Positions 1-8,231 of a stretch of 64,000 bases of DNA are shown here, one piece after another. The stretch lies in the NCBI GenBank assembly GCA_030824495.1, contig JAVBXP010000039.1, positions 1-64,000 on the forward strand. The letters are read 5' to 3'. Origin of the DNA: a bacterium. Lineage in GTDB: Bacteria; Pseudomonadota; Alphaproteobacteria; Caulobacterales; Caulobacteraceae. Each line of letters starts with the position of its first letter. Within the stretch, counting starts at the first letter, position 1. The notes beneath the pieces are model-generated. The model ran no database searches and was not told the DNA's origin. It saw only the letters and a program-made list of their open reading frames with translations. Made by a program: the position numbers and the translations under genes.

Positions 1-1880
1 GCGTCGTGGCGGGGGAGAGGTTGTGTGGCGTCGCTGGGCGACGCACCCCTCACCCCGCCCTCTCCCCGGCGGGGAGAGGGAGAAGTCGGCGCCGACACAG
101 CCTCGACCTCGACCGCGGCGATGACGATGGGGAGTTTAGCTTCGATGAAGCCGAACAGCCGTTTGTGGCCGGCTTCGAAGGCGGCCCGGACGTCGCTGAG
201 CGGGCCGATGGGGATCGACAGTTCGGCGTCGGCGCCTTCGTAGCGCAGGCGCAGGATGCGTCGGATTTCTGAGGCCTGCGCGTTCTGTTCGGCCAGGGCC
301 GCGCGGGCGGCGGCCTCAACCTCGACGGCCAAGTCCTGCGCGCGCGCCAGGCCGTCGGCGCCGAGTACGGCGTCCAGGCCCATCTGGCGCAGGCTGGCGA
401 CCTGGGCCTGGCCTATGCCCCAGGCGGACAGCACGCTGCCGTAGCGGGGGCAAAGCACCTTGGCCGGTCCGAGCGCGTCGGCGACATCGCAGGCGACCTG
501 ACCGGCCGCGCCGCCGAACGCGGTGAGGGCGTGGTCGCGGGGATCAAAGCCGCGCTCAGTGGAAATCCGGTCGGTCGCGCGGGCCATCTGCTCGACCGCG
601 ATCGCGACGAAGCCTTCGGCGGCGGCCTCGATGCTGGGCGATCCCATCTGCTCGGCCAGCTTGCCGATGGCGGCGCGGGCGGCGGGCAGGTCGAGCGGCG
701 CATCGCCCGCCGGCCCGAAGATCGACGGGAAGAAACGCGGATCGAGCCTGCCGAGCACGAGGTTGGCGTCGGTGACGGTGGCGGGTCCGCCGCGCCCATA
801 GGCGGCCGGGCCTGGATTGGCGCCGGCGCTCTGCGGCCCGACCCGGGCGCGAAGCCCGTCGAAGGCGAGGATCGAGCCGCCCCCGGCGGCCACGGTCTCG
901 ACGTCCAGCATCGGGCTACGCAGCTTTACGCCGGCGACGCGGGCCGAATCGCGACGTTCCAGCGAGCCCGCATAGCGGCAGACGTCGGTGGAGGTGCCTC
1001 CCATGTCGAAGCCGAGCGCCTGGGGCGTCCTCGCCAGTTCAGCCGTGCGGGCTACGCCGACCACGCCGCCGGCCGGACCGGAAACAACGGCGTCGCGGCC
1101 ACGGAAAGCTTCGGCGCGCACCAAGGCGCCCGCCGAGGTCATGAAGAACAGCGGCGCGCCCTCCACCGCACGGGCCACCTGTTCGACATAGGCTTGCAGG
1201 ATAGGGGTCAGATAGGCGTCGGCGACGGTGGTCTCGGCCCTGGGCACGAAGCGCGGCAGGGGCGAGACCTCGTGGCTGAGCGCGACGAAGTCGAAGCCCG
1301 CCGCGCGGGCCAGTTCGCCGGCGGCGCGCTCATGGGCTGGGTTCAGGTCCGCGTGCAGGAAGGCGATGGCGGCCGAGGTGAAGCCGTCGGCCCGGGCCTT
1401 CGCCAACTGAGCTGCGAGGGCGGCCTCATCGAGCGGGGCGATCACTGCGCCATCGGCGGCGAGGCGCTCTTGCGCCTCCACGACCCCGGTATAGAGCGGA
1501 TCCTGCCTGACGATGTTGAGCGCGAAGAGATCAGGGCGCGACTGATCACCGATGACCAAGGCGTCGGCGAAGCCTTTGGTGGTGACCAGCAGGGTCTTGG
1601 CGCCGGCCCTCTCCAGCAGGGCGTTGGTGGCGACGGTGGTGCCCATCTTGATGGCCTGCACGCGGTCGGCGGGGAAGGGCCCGCCGGGCCCCGCGCCGAG
1701 CACGCGGCGCATGGCCTCAACCGCCGCATCTTCATAGGACGGCGAGGTCGAAAGCAGCTTCAGGGAGACTTCCTCGCCGTCGTCGGCATGGGCGATGACG
1801 TCGGTGAAAGTGCCGCCGCGATCAATCCAGAAGTTCCAAAGTCTGTCCAAACCGTAACCTTCCCGTGGGTCAATTCGCAT
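1..1880 (-). CDS. 5-oxoprolinase / hydantoinase A family protein (partial, runs off left edge)
   Basis: The minus frame is open from an ATG at 1880 to the window edge, giving about 626 codons without a stop. The N-terminus contains FWIDRGGTFTDVIAH, the first phosphate-binding loop of the hydantoinase A/5-oxoprolinase family, and FDMGGTSTDV further on is the second loop of the same actin-like ATPase fold. FWIDRGGTFTD is typical of ATP-dependent 5-oxoprolinase, which opens 5-oxoproline to glutamate in glutathione turnover. Full-length enzymes are about 1200 residues (HyuA plus HyuB halves), so the missing part probably lies left of the window. Near the edge, after the end of the HyuA-like part, a palindromic repeat is read in frame as PTSPSPRRGEGGVR. 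It may be a linker or may mark the C-terminus. Only 41 bp separate this start from the divergent gene at 1922. The family is clear; the substrate is inferred. Confidence 0.88.
   Translation of the reverse strand, partial: MRIDPREGYGLDRLWNFWIDRGGTFTDVIAHADDGEEVSLKLLSTSPSYEDAAVEAMRRVLGAGPGGPFPADRVQAIKMGTTVATNALLERAGAKTLLVTTKGFADALVIGDQSRPDLFALNIVRQDPLYTGVVEAQERLAADGAVIAPLDEAALAAQLAKARADGFTSAAIAFLHADLNPAHERAAGELARAAGFDFVALSHEVSPLPRFVPRAETTVADAYLTPILQAYVEQVARAVEGAPLFFMTSAGALVRAEAFRGRDAVVSGPAGGVVGVARTAELARTPQALGFDMGGTSTDVCRYAGSLERRDSARVAGVKLRSPMLDVETVAAGGGSILAFDGLRARVGPQSAGANPGPAAYGRGGPATVTDANLVLGRLDPRFFPSIFGPAGDAPLDLPAARAAIGKLAEQMGSPSIEAAAEGFVAIAVEQMARATDRISTERGFDPRDHALTAFGGAAGQVACDVADALGPAKVLCPRYGSVLSAWGIGQAQVASLRQMGLDAVLGADGLARAQDLAVEVEAAARAALAEQNAQASEIRRILRLRYEGADAELSIPIGPLSDVRAAFEAGHKRLFGFIEAKLPIVIAAVEVEAVSAPTSPSPRRGEGGVRGASPSDATQPLPRHD
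47..80. repeat. CCCTCTCCCC palindromic repeat inside the 5-oxoprolinase reading frame
   Basis: CCCTCTCCCC (58-67), GGC, GGGGAGAGGG (71-80) is a perfect 10-bp stem, preceded by CCCCTCACCCCG as in the element at 55566-55610. It is intergenic-repeat DNA that lies within an open frame and is translated as PTSPSPRRGEG on the minus strand. Confidence 0.75.
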
Positions 1881-1921
1881 TGTCAGGGGGAGAACCTGCC
1901 CTTACAGCTTTCGTTACTCCC

Positions 1922-2617
1922 ATGAGCTTCTGGCGCAACATTGCTGGGCTCGCAGTTCGCCGGCCCGATGCTGGAGACTGCGCCGATTGTCCAGCCACCC
2001 GGCCGGGCGAGGATCCCGCCTTTTCCACCGCCGTCACGGCGCTGGGGGCGAAACTCGCTAAGGCCGACGGCCGCGCGAGCGTGGGCGAATTCGATAAGTT
2101 CGCTCAGGTGTTCCAGCCCGACGCCGCTTCGGAACGCAATATCCATCGATTGTACGATCTCGCACGCCAGACGACGCGCGGATACGAGAGCTACGCCAGA
2201 CGCCTGGCCAAACGCTATGCTGGTTGCCCGACCTTGCTTGAGGACGTGCTGGACGGCCTGTTCCATATCGCGGCGGCCGATGGCGCGGTGACGCAGGATG
2301 AGCTCGACTATCTGGAGAGCGTCTCGGATCTGTTCGGTTTTTCGCCCCTGATGTTCCGCCGGCTGAAGGCCGTGCATCTCGGGATCGAGGGCGAAGACCC
2401 CTACGGCATCCTCGCCGTGCCGCACGACGCGCCCGACGACGTGGTGCGCTCGACCTGGAAGGCGGCCTTGTCGGAAGCCCACCCAGACCGTGCGCGGGCG
2501 CGCGGTTTGCCCAGCGAATTCATTGAGGTGGCGGAGGCCAAGGCCGCGTCCATCAACGCCGCCTTTGACTCCATTATGCGCGAACGCAAAGCTATGGCGC
2601 TCGAAGGCGTGGCATGA
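1922..2617 (+). CDS. DjlA-like co-chaperone: TerB-like domain plus C-terminal J domain
   Basis: This 231-residue protein begins MSFWRNIAGLA. I chose the ATG at 1922 because upstream residues in the frame look non-coding. Residues about 35-140 form an alpha-helical TerB/tellurite-resistance-like region (DGLFHIAAADGAVTQDELDYL). The last 70 residues are a J domain: DPYGILAVPHDAPDDVV, then the HPD tripeptide in EAHPDRA that stimulates DnaK ATPase. The order TerB then J domain is that of DjlA, but no clear N-terminal membrane segment is visible. It probably delivers clients to DnaK. It is divergent from the 5-oxoprolinase-like gene, and I infer no functional link from that. Confidence 0.85.
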   Translation: MSFWRNIAGLAVRRPDAGDCADCPATRPGEDPAFSTAVTALGAKLAKADGRASVGEFDKFAQVFQPDAASERNIHRLYDLARQTTRGYESYARRLAKRYAGCPTLLEDVLDGLFHIAAADGAVTQDELDYLESVSDLFGFSPLMFRRLKAVHLGIEGEDPYGILAVPHDAPDDVVRSTWKAALSEAHPDRARARGLPSEFIEVAEAKAASINAAFDSIMRERKAMALEGVA

Positions 2618-2719
2618 TGACGCCACTTTCGCGTGATTTGACTACAGGTTGTTGACGTCCGGGATCGCCCGGCCAAATTATTCGTTAAGCCGTAAGCAAG
2701 CGGCGCCCCTGAGGAAGCC

Positions 2720-3022
2720 ATGGTTCGCGAATTCGCACGAAAGCACGGTCCAGCCCTTCGCAGCCTGTCGGCTGTGGGCGGCGCGCTCGCCACCGCAGCA
2801 GCGGTGGCTATCGGTGCGGTTCTGGCGGTGTTCTTCGCCGCCACCGTCGTGGTGATCGCGGTGATGGCCTCGGCGTTGCTCGCCCTCGCCGGCCTCGCGC
2901 TGCGGGCCAAGCGCGCCCGCGCCCATCGTAACGACAGCGCCAATGACGGGGTGATCGAGGCGCGTAACCTCGGCGGCCATCACTGGGTCGCCTACGGATG
3001 GAACGAACGCCAGGGCCGGTAG
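2720..3022 (+). CDS. small membrane protein, function unknown
   Basis: A 100-residue protein with a good ribosome-binding site (GAGGAAG) six bases ahead of the ATG. After a basic N-terminus there is a long hydrophobic stretch, about residues 18-62, rich in Ala, Val and Leu. This is enough for one long or two close-packed membrane helices. A basic segment (RAKRARAHR) follows, probably cytoplasmic, and then a polar tail ending GWNERQGR. I recognise no family. It is followed directly by a palindromic repeat element at 3047-3180. Confidence 0.65.
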   Translation: MVREFARKHGPALRSLSAVGGALATAAAVAIGAVLAVFFAATVVVIAVMASALLALAGLALRAKRARAHRNDSANDGVIEARNLGGHHWVAYGWNERQGR

Positions 3023-3046
3023 GCTCGGCGGAATACAGCGGCGAGC

Positions 3047-3180
3047 TGTCATCCCGGTTTGCGCAGCAAGACCGGGACCCATGACCACCTGATCCTACGA
3101 GACTTGGCGCCGCCTCGCCGTCTTCCGATGGCTCCGCGCGATGGGTCCCGGACAAGCCCTGCGGGCTTTCCGGGATGACA
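3047..3180. repeat. 134-bp palindromic element with TGTCATCCCGG ends (copy A)
   Basis: The element starts TGTCATCCCGG (3047-3057) and ends with its reverse complement CCGGGATGACA (3170-3180). Inside each end is a small hairpin of CCCGG and CCGGG arms. The first 35 bases closely match the first 35 bases of the element at 59695-59825, but the centres differ. This is a REP/MITE-like intergenic repeat with no coding capacity. Confidence 0.85.
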
Positions 3181-3262
3181 CCGGATTTAGCCCAACTTCG
3201 CCTTGCCTGCCCACCACCCCGCCTCTAGGCTCCCATTCAAACAAACGTTGGGAGAAGACGGC

Positions 3263-3553
3263 ATGATCGGCGTGGTCGCGACCTTGAAAGTCCAAGAGGG
3301 CAAGGGTTCTGAGTTCGAGGCGGTGTTCACCGACCTCAGCAAGCAGGTCCGGGCCAATGAGCCGGGCAATATCGTCTACCAACTGACCAAGAGCCGCACC
3401 GACCCGACGGTCTACAAGGTGCTGGAACTCTACAAGGACGAAGACGCCCTGAAGGCGCACGGCCAGACCGACTACTTCAAGGCCGCCGGCGCCAAGATGG
3501 CTCCGTGCATGGGTGGCCGTCCGGAAATCGAATACCTCGACGCCGTGGAGTAG
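3263..3553 (+). CDS. antibiotic biosynthesis monooxygenase (ABM) domain protein
   Basis: A 96-residue single-domain protein starting MIGVVATLKVQEGKGSEFEA, preceded by GGGAGAAG. The sequence fits the ABM/YgiN dimeric ferredoxin-like fold, with an N-terminal beta strand VVATLKV, EPGNIVYQL in the middle and a C-terminal HGQTDYFKAAGA helix. Members are cofactor-free quinol or polyketide monooxygenases, or heme-degrading enzymes. The exact substrate cannot be read from sequence. It lies 5 nt ahead of the acyl-CoA dehydrogenase gene and is probably co-transcribed with it. Confidence 0.82.
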   Translation: MIGVVATLKVQEGKGSEFEAVFTDLSKQVRANEPGNIVYQLTKSRTDPTVYKVLELYKDEDALKAHGQTDYFKAAGAKMAPCMGGRPEIEYLDAVE

Positions 3554-3558
3554 GCGCA

Positions 3559-4782
3559 ATGGATCTCGAGTTCTCCAAAGAGGACCTGGCCTTCCGCGAC
3601 GAGGTCCGCGCATTTATCGCCGAAGCCTTCGATGACGACATGCGGGCCCATATGGCCCAATCGAAGAACGGGCACATCGACAAGGAAGGCCAGGTCCGCT
3701 GGCTCAAACGCCTCGGCGAAAAGGGCTGGATCGCGCCCGACTGGCCGACCGAATACGGCGGCACGGGCTGGAGCCACGCGCAGAAATACGTCTTCGACAT
3801 GGAGATGGCGTTGGCCGGCGCGCCGTCCACGTCGAACATGGGCCTGAAGATGTGCGCCCCGGTGGTGATGGCATTCGGCACCCCGGAGCAAAAGGCCCAG
3901 CACCTTCCCAAGATCCTCTCGACCGACGTCTGGTGGTGCCAGGGCTATTCTGAGCCTGGCTCGGGATCGGACCTCGCCTCGCTGTCGATGAAGGCTGATC
4001 GGGACGGTGATGATTACGTCCTAAACGGTTCAAAAATTTGGACAACCTACGCGCAGTGGGCGGACTGGATGTTCTGCCTGGTGCGGACGTCGAACGAGGC
4101 GATCCGTCAAAAGGGTATCAGCTTCCTGCTGCTCGACATGAAGACGCCGGGCATTTCCATCGTGCCGCTGCCGACCCTCGACGGGCCGCCGGAGGGCGAT
4201 CAGGAGATCAACCAAGTCTTCTTCGACAATGTCAGGGTCCCGGTTACCAACCGGATCGGCGAGGAAGGCCAGGGCTGGACCTACGCCAAGTATCTGCTGC
4301 AGTTCGAACGCGGCAATCCCTACGCGGCCGGCCTCACCAACCAATTGGCCAAGGTGAAGAAGATCGCCACCGTCGAGCCGTCGGACGGCGGGGCGCGGAT
4401 GATCGACGATCCCGATTTTCGCAAGAAATTGTCGGAGTTACAGATCAAGGTCGACGTGCTGAACGCCACCGAACTGCGCATGTTCTCGGCGCGGACGGCG
4501 GGCGAGGCGATGGGCGCGGCGTCTTCGATGTTGAAGCTCGAAGGCTCCCAGGCTCAGCAGGCGGTGACCGAACTGGCCCTGGAGGCGGCGGGCGTCTATG
4601 GCCAGCCGTTCGTCCAGGACACCTGGGCCGAAATCCGCGGCGAACGTAACGAGCCCCGCGCCGGTCCAGACTACGCCGCGACCCTGGCGCCGACCTATTT
4701 CAACTACCGCAAGACCTCGATCTACGCCGGCTCGAACGAGATCCAGCACAACATCATGGCCAAGATGGTGCTTGGGCTGTAG
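3559..4782 (+). CDS. acyl-CoA dehydrogenase
   Basis: A 407-residue flavoprotein of the acyl-CoA dehydrogenase superfamily, oxidising acyl-CoA at the alpha-beta bond. The N-terminal helical domain begins MDLEFSKEDLAFRDEVR. The FAD-binding middle domain carries GYSEPGSGSDLASL and KIWTTYAQWADWMFCL. The C-terminal domain ends TSIYAGSNEIQHNIMAKM, the usual position for FAD contacts near the end of this family. The length is normal. The ATG at 3559 follows the ABM stop by 5 nt. It resembles the FadE17/FadE-like group often found in sterol, terpenoid or branched-acid pathways, but the substrate is not inferable here. A hairpin directly downstream may end the transcript. Confidence 0.93.
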   Translation: MDLEFSKEDLAFRDEVRAFIAEAFDDDMRAHMAQSKNGHIDKEGQVRWLKRLGEKGWIAPDWPTEYGGTGWSHAQKYVFDMEMALAGAPSTSNMGLKMCAPVVMAFGTPEQKAQHLPKILSTDVWWCQGYSEPGSGSDLASLSMKADRDGDDYVLNGSKIWTTYAQWADWMFCLVRTSNEAIRQKGISFLLLDMKTPGISIVPLPTLDGPPEGDQEINQVFFDNVRVPVTNRIGEEGQGWTYAKYLLQFERGNPYAAGLTNQLAKVKKIATVEPSDGGARMIDDPDFRKKLSELQIKVDVLNATELRMFSARTAGEAMGAASSMLKLEGSQAQQAVTELALEAAGVYGQPFVQDTWAEIRGERNEPRAGPDYAATLAPTYFNYRKTSIYAGSNEIQHNIMAKMVLGL

Positions 4783-4790
4783 TGGCCTTG

Positions 4791-4825
4791 TTCAGTGGGT
4801 TCGGAGTTGCTCGGAACCTACTGAA
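4791..4825 (+). terminator. hairpin after acyl-CoA dehydrogenase, probable terminator
   Basis: TTCAGTGGGTTC (4791-4802) pairs with GAACCTACTGAA (4814-4825) over 12 positions including one G-T pair, with an 11-nt loop. It begins 8 bases after the stop codon. There is no run of T, only AAAACATTTG, so intrinsic termination is plausible but not assured. Confidence 0.5.
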
Positions 4826-4891
4826 AACATTTGAAAAGCCTGTTTCGCCTCGGTGCGCGAAACTCCATTCGGTCACTCTTGTCTGCGACCT

Positions 4892-4924
4892 ATTTGCGAC
4901 CTAGCTAGCTGCCAGGTCGCAAAT
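4892..4924. repeat. 11-bp perfect inverted repeat ATTTGCGACCT / AGGTCGCAAAT
   Basis: ATTTGCGACCT at 4892-4902 and AGGTCGCAAAT at 4914-4924 are exact reverse complements around an 11-nt centre. A further TGCGACCT lies just upstream at 4884. It sits between convergent genes (acyl-CoA dehydrogenase ends 4782, TPR gene ends 4954). It could be a terminator for the minus-strand gene or a recombinase-type site. No integrase is present. Confidence 0.6.
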
Positions 4925-4953
4925 GGAGCGCTCACCGACATCGACTTCGCTTC

Positions 4954-5796
4954 CTAGGCGCCAGCTATTTCGCGCAGGTCGCGCTCGGCCGCGATGTAGC
5001 CGAAAGCAAAGCGACTGCGACCCTGGAGAATCTGTTCAAAGACCGCCTGAGCCGCGGCTGTCTCGTGGTTGTACAGATGCCAATTGCCTACGCCGTACCC
5101 CTGGGTCGCGTAGAGAGTTTCCCGATCATGGATTTCTTGAGCGCCCTTTTCGGGGTTCAGCAGGTCCTCGGGCTGAAGCTCGCCGCGATACATGCGCAGG
5201 CGGCGGTAATAGGAGGGGCCCTCCACGAACGCTTCGTCCGGCAGGTTTTCGGGGATGCTGGCGAGCACATCGGCTGCCGCATCCAGATCGCCCTTGCGGC
5301 GGAGGGTCATGTAGAGCCAGTCGTTGCAGGCGGTCAGCCCGTCATAGTCTTGGGGGCGCACCCATCCAAGGCACCGCCGGTATGTGGCTTCGGCGGCATC
5401 CCACTCTCTGAGGAGGTAGTGCGCCAGGGCCAGGTGATACAAGGTGTTGAACTGAATGCTGGTGGCGGGGACTGGAAGCTCGTTGCCCTCGCCGTCAGGC
5501 TCGATCCATTCGGGCAATCCCTCGATGAGTTCGGCAGCGCGCGCTAAGTCAGCCCGCCCCTCGACGAACCGCCGAGTTGACAGGAACCGATGTCCGCGCT
5601 GGCGAAGAAGCTCGAAGGAGTCGGGATGTCGCTGAAGTCCCTCGCTGAACACAGCGATGGCGTCGTCTATCTCGTAGCGGAAAGCCAGCACCCGGCCGTA
5701 CCAAACTGTGTTGGGCAACGACGGGGACGTCTCGTAGTTTGAACGAGCACGATCAAGCGTGCGTTTGGAGCGCTCACGAATACTGTCAATTGTCAT
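4954..5796 (-). CDS. tetratricopeptide-repeat protein, function unknown
   Basis: A 280-residue soluble protein with no signal peptide. TPR-like helical pairs are visible, for example ALAHYLLREWDAAEATYRRCLGW near residues 130-150, GDLDAAADVLASIPENLP around 170-190, and AAQAVFEQILQG near the C-terminus. An N-terminal repeat reads DDAIAVFSEGLQRHPDSFELL. Such proteins mediate protein contacts. This type, with an aromatic-rich middle (YYRRLRMYRGEL), is usually annotated only as TPR or hypothetical protein. It stands alone, convergent with the acyl-CoA dehydrogenase, so context adds nothing. Confidence 0.78.
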   Translation of the reverse strand: MTIDSIRERSKRTLDRARSNYETSPSLPNTVWYGRVLAFRYEIDDAIAVFSEGLQRHPDSFELLRQRGHRFLSTRRFVEGRADLARAAELIEGLPEWIEPDGEGNELPVPATSIQFNTLYHLALAHYLLREWDAAEATYRRCLGWVRPQDYDGLTACNDWLYMTLRRKGDLDAAADVLASIPENLPDEAFVEGPSYYRRLRMYRGELQPEDLLNPEKGAQEIHDRETLYATQGYGVGNWHLYNHETAAAQAVFEQILQGRSRFAFGYIAAERDLREIAGA

Positions 5797-6046
5797 GGGG
5801 GCAGTGGAGCGGTTGCGACCGCGACTGGCAAGTCCGATTGATTCCGATTGTCAGGCCGCTTGGGGCGCAGGGCTGACCTGAGTTGATCTTGATTTGGTTG
5901 CGGTGGAAATGCGCGCAAACCCAGGGCGGTGGAAAGTCGGAAAGAAGCGACGCTGCCGATACGCTGAAGGTTCGGAAGTTGGCGTGCAGGCGATGTCAGG
6001 TCTTGGCGCCAAGCGGCCCGCCACAGGGGGCAGGCCGCATTCTAGG

Positions 6047-6781
6047 TCAGGCGGTCCATCCACCGTCGATGGTTAGGCTGGCGCCCGTCATGTATCCGGC
6101 GTCCGGCCCAGTCAGCCAGGACACGAGCCCTGCAATCTCGTCTGGCCGTCCGATGCGCCCCAATGGCAGACGCGGTCGGATGAAGTCCATCAGGTCGGCC
6201 GTCATGTCCGTCTCGATCGGGCCAGGCTGGACGTTGTTGATCGTGATGGCGCGGGGCGCGAAGTCGCGTGACGCCGCGCGCACCAACTGAGCTACGGCAG
6301 CTTTCGTCATGGCGTAGACGCTGGATCCTGGCCCACCGACGTAGTCGGCCGTGTTGCTGCCGATCGTCACGATCCGCGCCCCGTCGAGCAGGTGAGGCGC
6401 GGCGTAGTGGATCGCGGCGAAGACGCCGCGGACATTGACAGCGACCATTTCGTCAAAGTCCTCCAAGCTGAACTTGTCGATTGTCCCGCTCTTCAACACG
6501 CCGGCGTTGACGACCAAGGCTCCCAAGGTTCCGAAACGGGCTACGGCAGCCTCCAAGGCGGTCCTGATCGCATTGCTATCGGCGCTGTCGGCTGCAATGG
6601 CGAGCGCCGCGCCGCCAGCTTGCTCCACCTCAAGGACCAGTGCAGCGGCCCTCTCGCGCGCTTGAGCGTAGGTGAAGGTTACGGGCCGCCCCTCGGCCGC
6701 TAGGCGGCGCACGATGGCGGCGCCCATGCCTCGTGATCCGCCGAAAACCAAGGCCGGGGTAGTGAATGTTGAGATCGTCAT
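6047..6781 (-). CDS. short-chain dehydrogenase/reductase (SDR)
   Basis: A 244-residue classical SDR using NAD(P)H. The Rossmann motif GGSRGMGAAI is at residues 14-23, NAG appears in LVVNAGVL, the catalytic serine is in IGSNTADYV, and YAMTK carries the catalytic Tyr and Lys. The C-terminus GYMTGASLTIDGGWTA is typical. I start at the ATG at 6781 because GGAG lies six bases ahead of it; an in-frame ATG four codons upstream (6793) lacks a site. The gene is divergent from the TetR gene at 6887, and the space between holds three operator-like dyads, so it is probably that repressor's target. It resembles 3-oxoacyl-ACP-reductase-like enzymes; the substrate is unknown. Confidence 0.93.
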   Translation of the reverse strand: MTISTFTTPALVFGGSRGMGAAIVRRLAAEGRPVTFTYAQARERAAALVLEVEQAGGAALAIAADSADSNAIRTALEAAVARFGTLGALVVNAGVLKSGTIDKFSLEDFDEMVAVNVRGVFAAIHYAAPHLLDGARIVTIGSNTADYVGGPGSSVYAMTKAAVAQLVRAASRDFAPRAITINNVQPGPIETDMTADLMDFIRPRLPLGRIGRPDEIAGLVSWLTGPDAGYMTGASLTIDGGWTA

Positions 6782-6797
6782 CGGAAGCTCCATTATT

Positions 6798-6865
6798 GAC
6801 CTTTCAGTCCATAATGGATGTCGATAGAGGACCGATCGGTCAAGAACAATATTGACTGATTGGTC
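6798..6865. promoter_or_regulatory. three GAC-N6-GTC operator-like dyads between SDR and TetR genes
   Basis: GACCGATCGGTC (6830-6841) is a perfect 12-bp palindrome. GACTGATTGGTC (6854-6865) matches it at 10 of 12 bases, and GACCTTTCAGTC (6798-6809) shares both outer half-sites. All lie in the 105-bp divergent promoter region, as expected for an autoregulated TetR repressor. The binding protein is inferred from position. Confidence 0.7.
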
Positions 6866-6886
6866 TGAAACCCTGATAGTCGCGGT

Positions 6887-7462
6887 ATGGGACGCCCTGC
6901 CGAATTCGACCGTGACAAAGCCCTCGGGGCCGCGATCCGTGTCTTTGCGCGTCACGGCTTTTCGGCCGCCTCGCTGAGCGACCTGATTGAGGGGATGGGC
7001 ATCGGCCGGCAAAGCCTCTACGGGGCTTTTGGAGACAAGCGTCGGTTGTTCCTTGAGGCTCTGGAGCGCTACTCCGATGTCTCGCGATTGCGGATGCAAG
7101 CGGCGATGGACAAAGAAGACAACGCGCTCGCCGCGTTGGAGGCCGCGCTGATGATCGACCTTGGGACCGGAGCAGACCTGGAGACGGGGTGCCTGGGGGT
7201 GGGCTCGATCGCAGAGTTCGGTCGGTCGGATCCAGAGGTCAACGCGATGGGCGACCGCGCCGGAGCAGAAATTACGACAATGCTCGCCGGCCGTGTCCGA
7301 GACGGCATGGCCAGCGGCGAGCTCAAGGCGACCCTCGACGCCGACGAGGTCGCCAGAATGCTATTGACCCTCAAATCCGGTCTCAAGATCTCAGCCCGAG
7401 GCGGAGATGACCAGGTGAGGCGGAGCGCACGCTTGGTGCTCGCCGGGCTTGAGGCTGAGTGA
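6887..7462 (+). CDS. TetR/AcrR family transcriptional regulator
   Basis: A 191-residue one-component repressor. The N-terminal helix-turn-helix domain spans about residues 5-50 (GRPAEFDRDKALGAAIRVF, FSAASLSDLIEGMGIGRQSLYGAF). The C-terminal region from about residue 60 is the variable ligand-binding and dimer domain. GRPAEFDRDKAL and QSLYGAFGDKRRLF place it near the YcdC/ComR-type TetR proteins with a GDKRxLF motif. It is divergent from an SDR gene and the shared spacer has three dyads. I infer that it represses both genes and responds to a compound handled by the SDR. Confidence 0.92.
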   Translation: MGRPAEFDRDKALGAAIRVFARHGFSAASLSDLIEGMGIGRQSLYGAFGDKRRLFLEALERYSDVSRLRMQAAMDKEDNALAALEAALMIDLGTGADLETGCLGVGSIAEFGRSDPEVNAMGDRAGAEITTMLAGRVRDGMASGELKATLDADEVARMLLTLKSGLKISARGGDDQVRRSARLVLAGLEAE

Positions 7463-7658
7463 GGCGCGCGGGTCCGCAATAGGCGGCCGAGCCCGGGTCT
7501 GCTCCTGGCGCTTAGCGGTCTGAATTTCTGTTGTCTCGCGGTCGCTGCGGTGACCGCAATCATCAAACTGTCACGCAGAACGTCTTTAGGAGCGCTGCCT
7601 GCAGCTACCGGGGTCTGCCCGGGCCGGCATTCAACAGGAGAGCCGGCGGTCGCATCCC

Positions 7659-8231
7659 ATGAGTGGCGAGCGGGACATCATCACAGCTTGGATCGCCCGG
7701 GAAATCGTCCCGCACGAAGGCGCTATGCGCAAATGGCTGGCACGGCGCTGGCGCGGCGCCGTCGATGCCGAGGACGTCATCCAGGAAGCATATTGCCGGA
7801 TCGCGGGGCTGGCGCGGGTCGACCACATCGACAACCCGGCGGCATATTTTCACCGGACCGTCCACACCGCGGCCACGGACCTGGCGCGCCGCGCCGGCGC
7901 GAAAAATCTGGTTTCCGTGACCCAAGAGGACTGGTTCGGCGTCATCGATAGTAGGCCCCTTCAGGATCGTGCTCTGGAGGCGACCGAGGAACTTCGTCGG
8001 GTGGACGCCTTGATGTCGAATCTGTCCGACACCTGTCGCAGGGTGATCGAACTGCGTCGCATCGAAGGCCTGACCCGAAAGGAAACGTCCGAGCGGTTGG
8101 GCGTGAGCGAGAACGACGTCAAGAACCTGTTGGTGCGCGGCCTGCAGAAAGTCCTGAATAGCTTGGCTGAGCAGGATGCGGAGGGCGGAGACCAGGAGCA
8201 CGCGCAGAGAAAGGTTCAAGCGAATGGCTAG
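7659..8231 (+). CDS. ECF RNA polymerase sigma factor (FecI-like)
   Basis: A 190-residue sigma-70 family factor with only regions 2 and 4. Region 2 includes DAEDVIQEAYCRIAGL (about residues 36-51). Region 4 includes LSDTCRRVIELRRIEGLTRKETSERLGVSENDVKNLL (about 127-163), the -35-binding helix-turn-helix. The short form, and a following FecR gene overlapping its stop by 8 bases, identify a FecI-type iron-starvation or surface-signalling sigma factor. It should direct transcription of the downstream TBDR when FecR is signalled through the receptor. Confidence 0.93.
   Translation: MSGERDIITAWIAREIVPHEGAMRKWLARRWRGAVDAEDVIQEAYCRIAGLARVDHIDNPAAYFHRTVHTAATDLARRAGAKNLVSVTQEDWFGVIDSRPLQDRALEATEELRRVDALMSNLSDTCRRVIELRRIEGLTRKETSERLGVSENDVKNLLVRGLQKVLNSLAEQDAEGGDQEHAQRKVQANG

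Noticed and set aside
531..1925. 464-codon plus frame across the 5-oxoprolinase-like gene
   Set aside because: The opposite strand encodes conserved ATPase motifs over the same bases; this frame has no recognisable domain.
4884..4924. Phage attachment site
   Set aside because: No tRNA gene, integrase or second direct copy in the window; kept only as a repeat.
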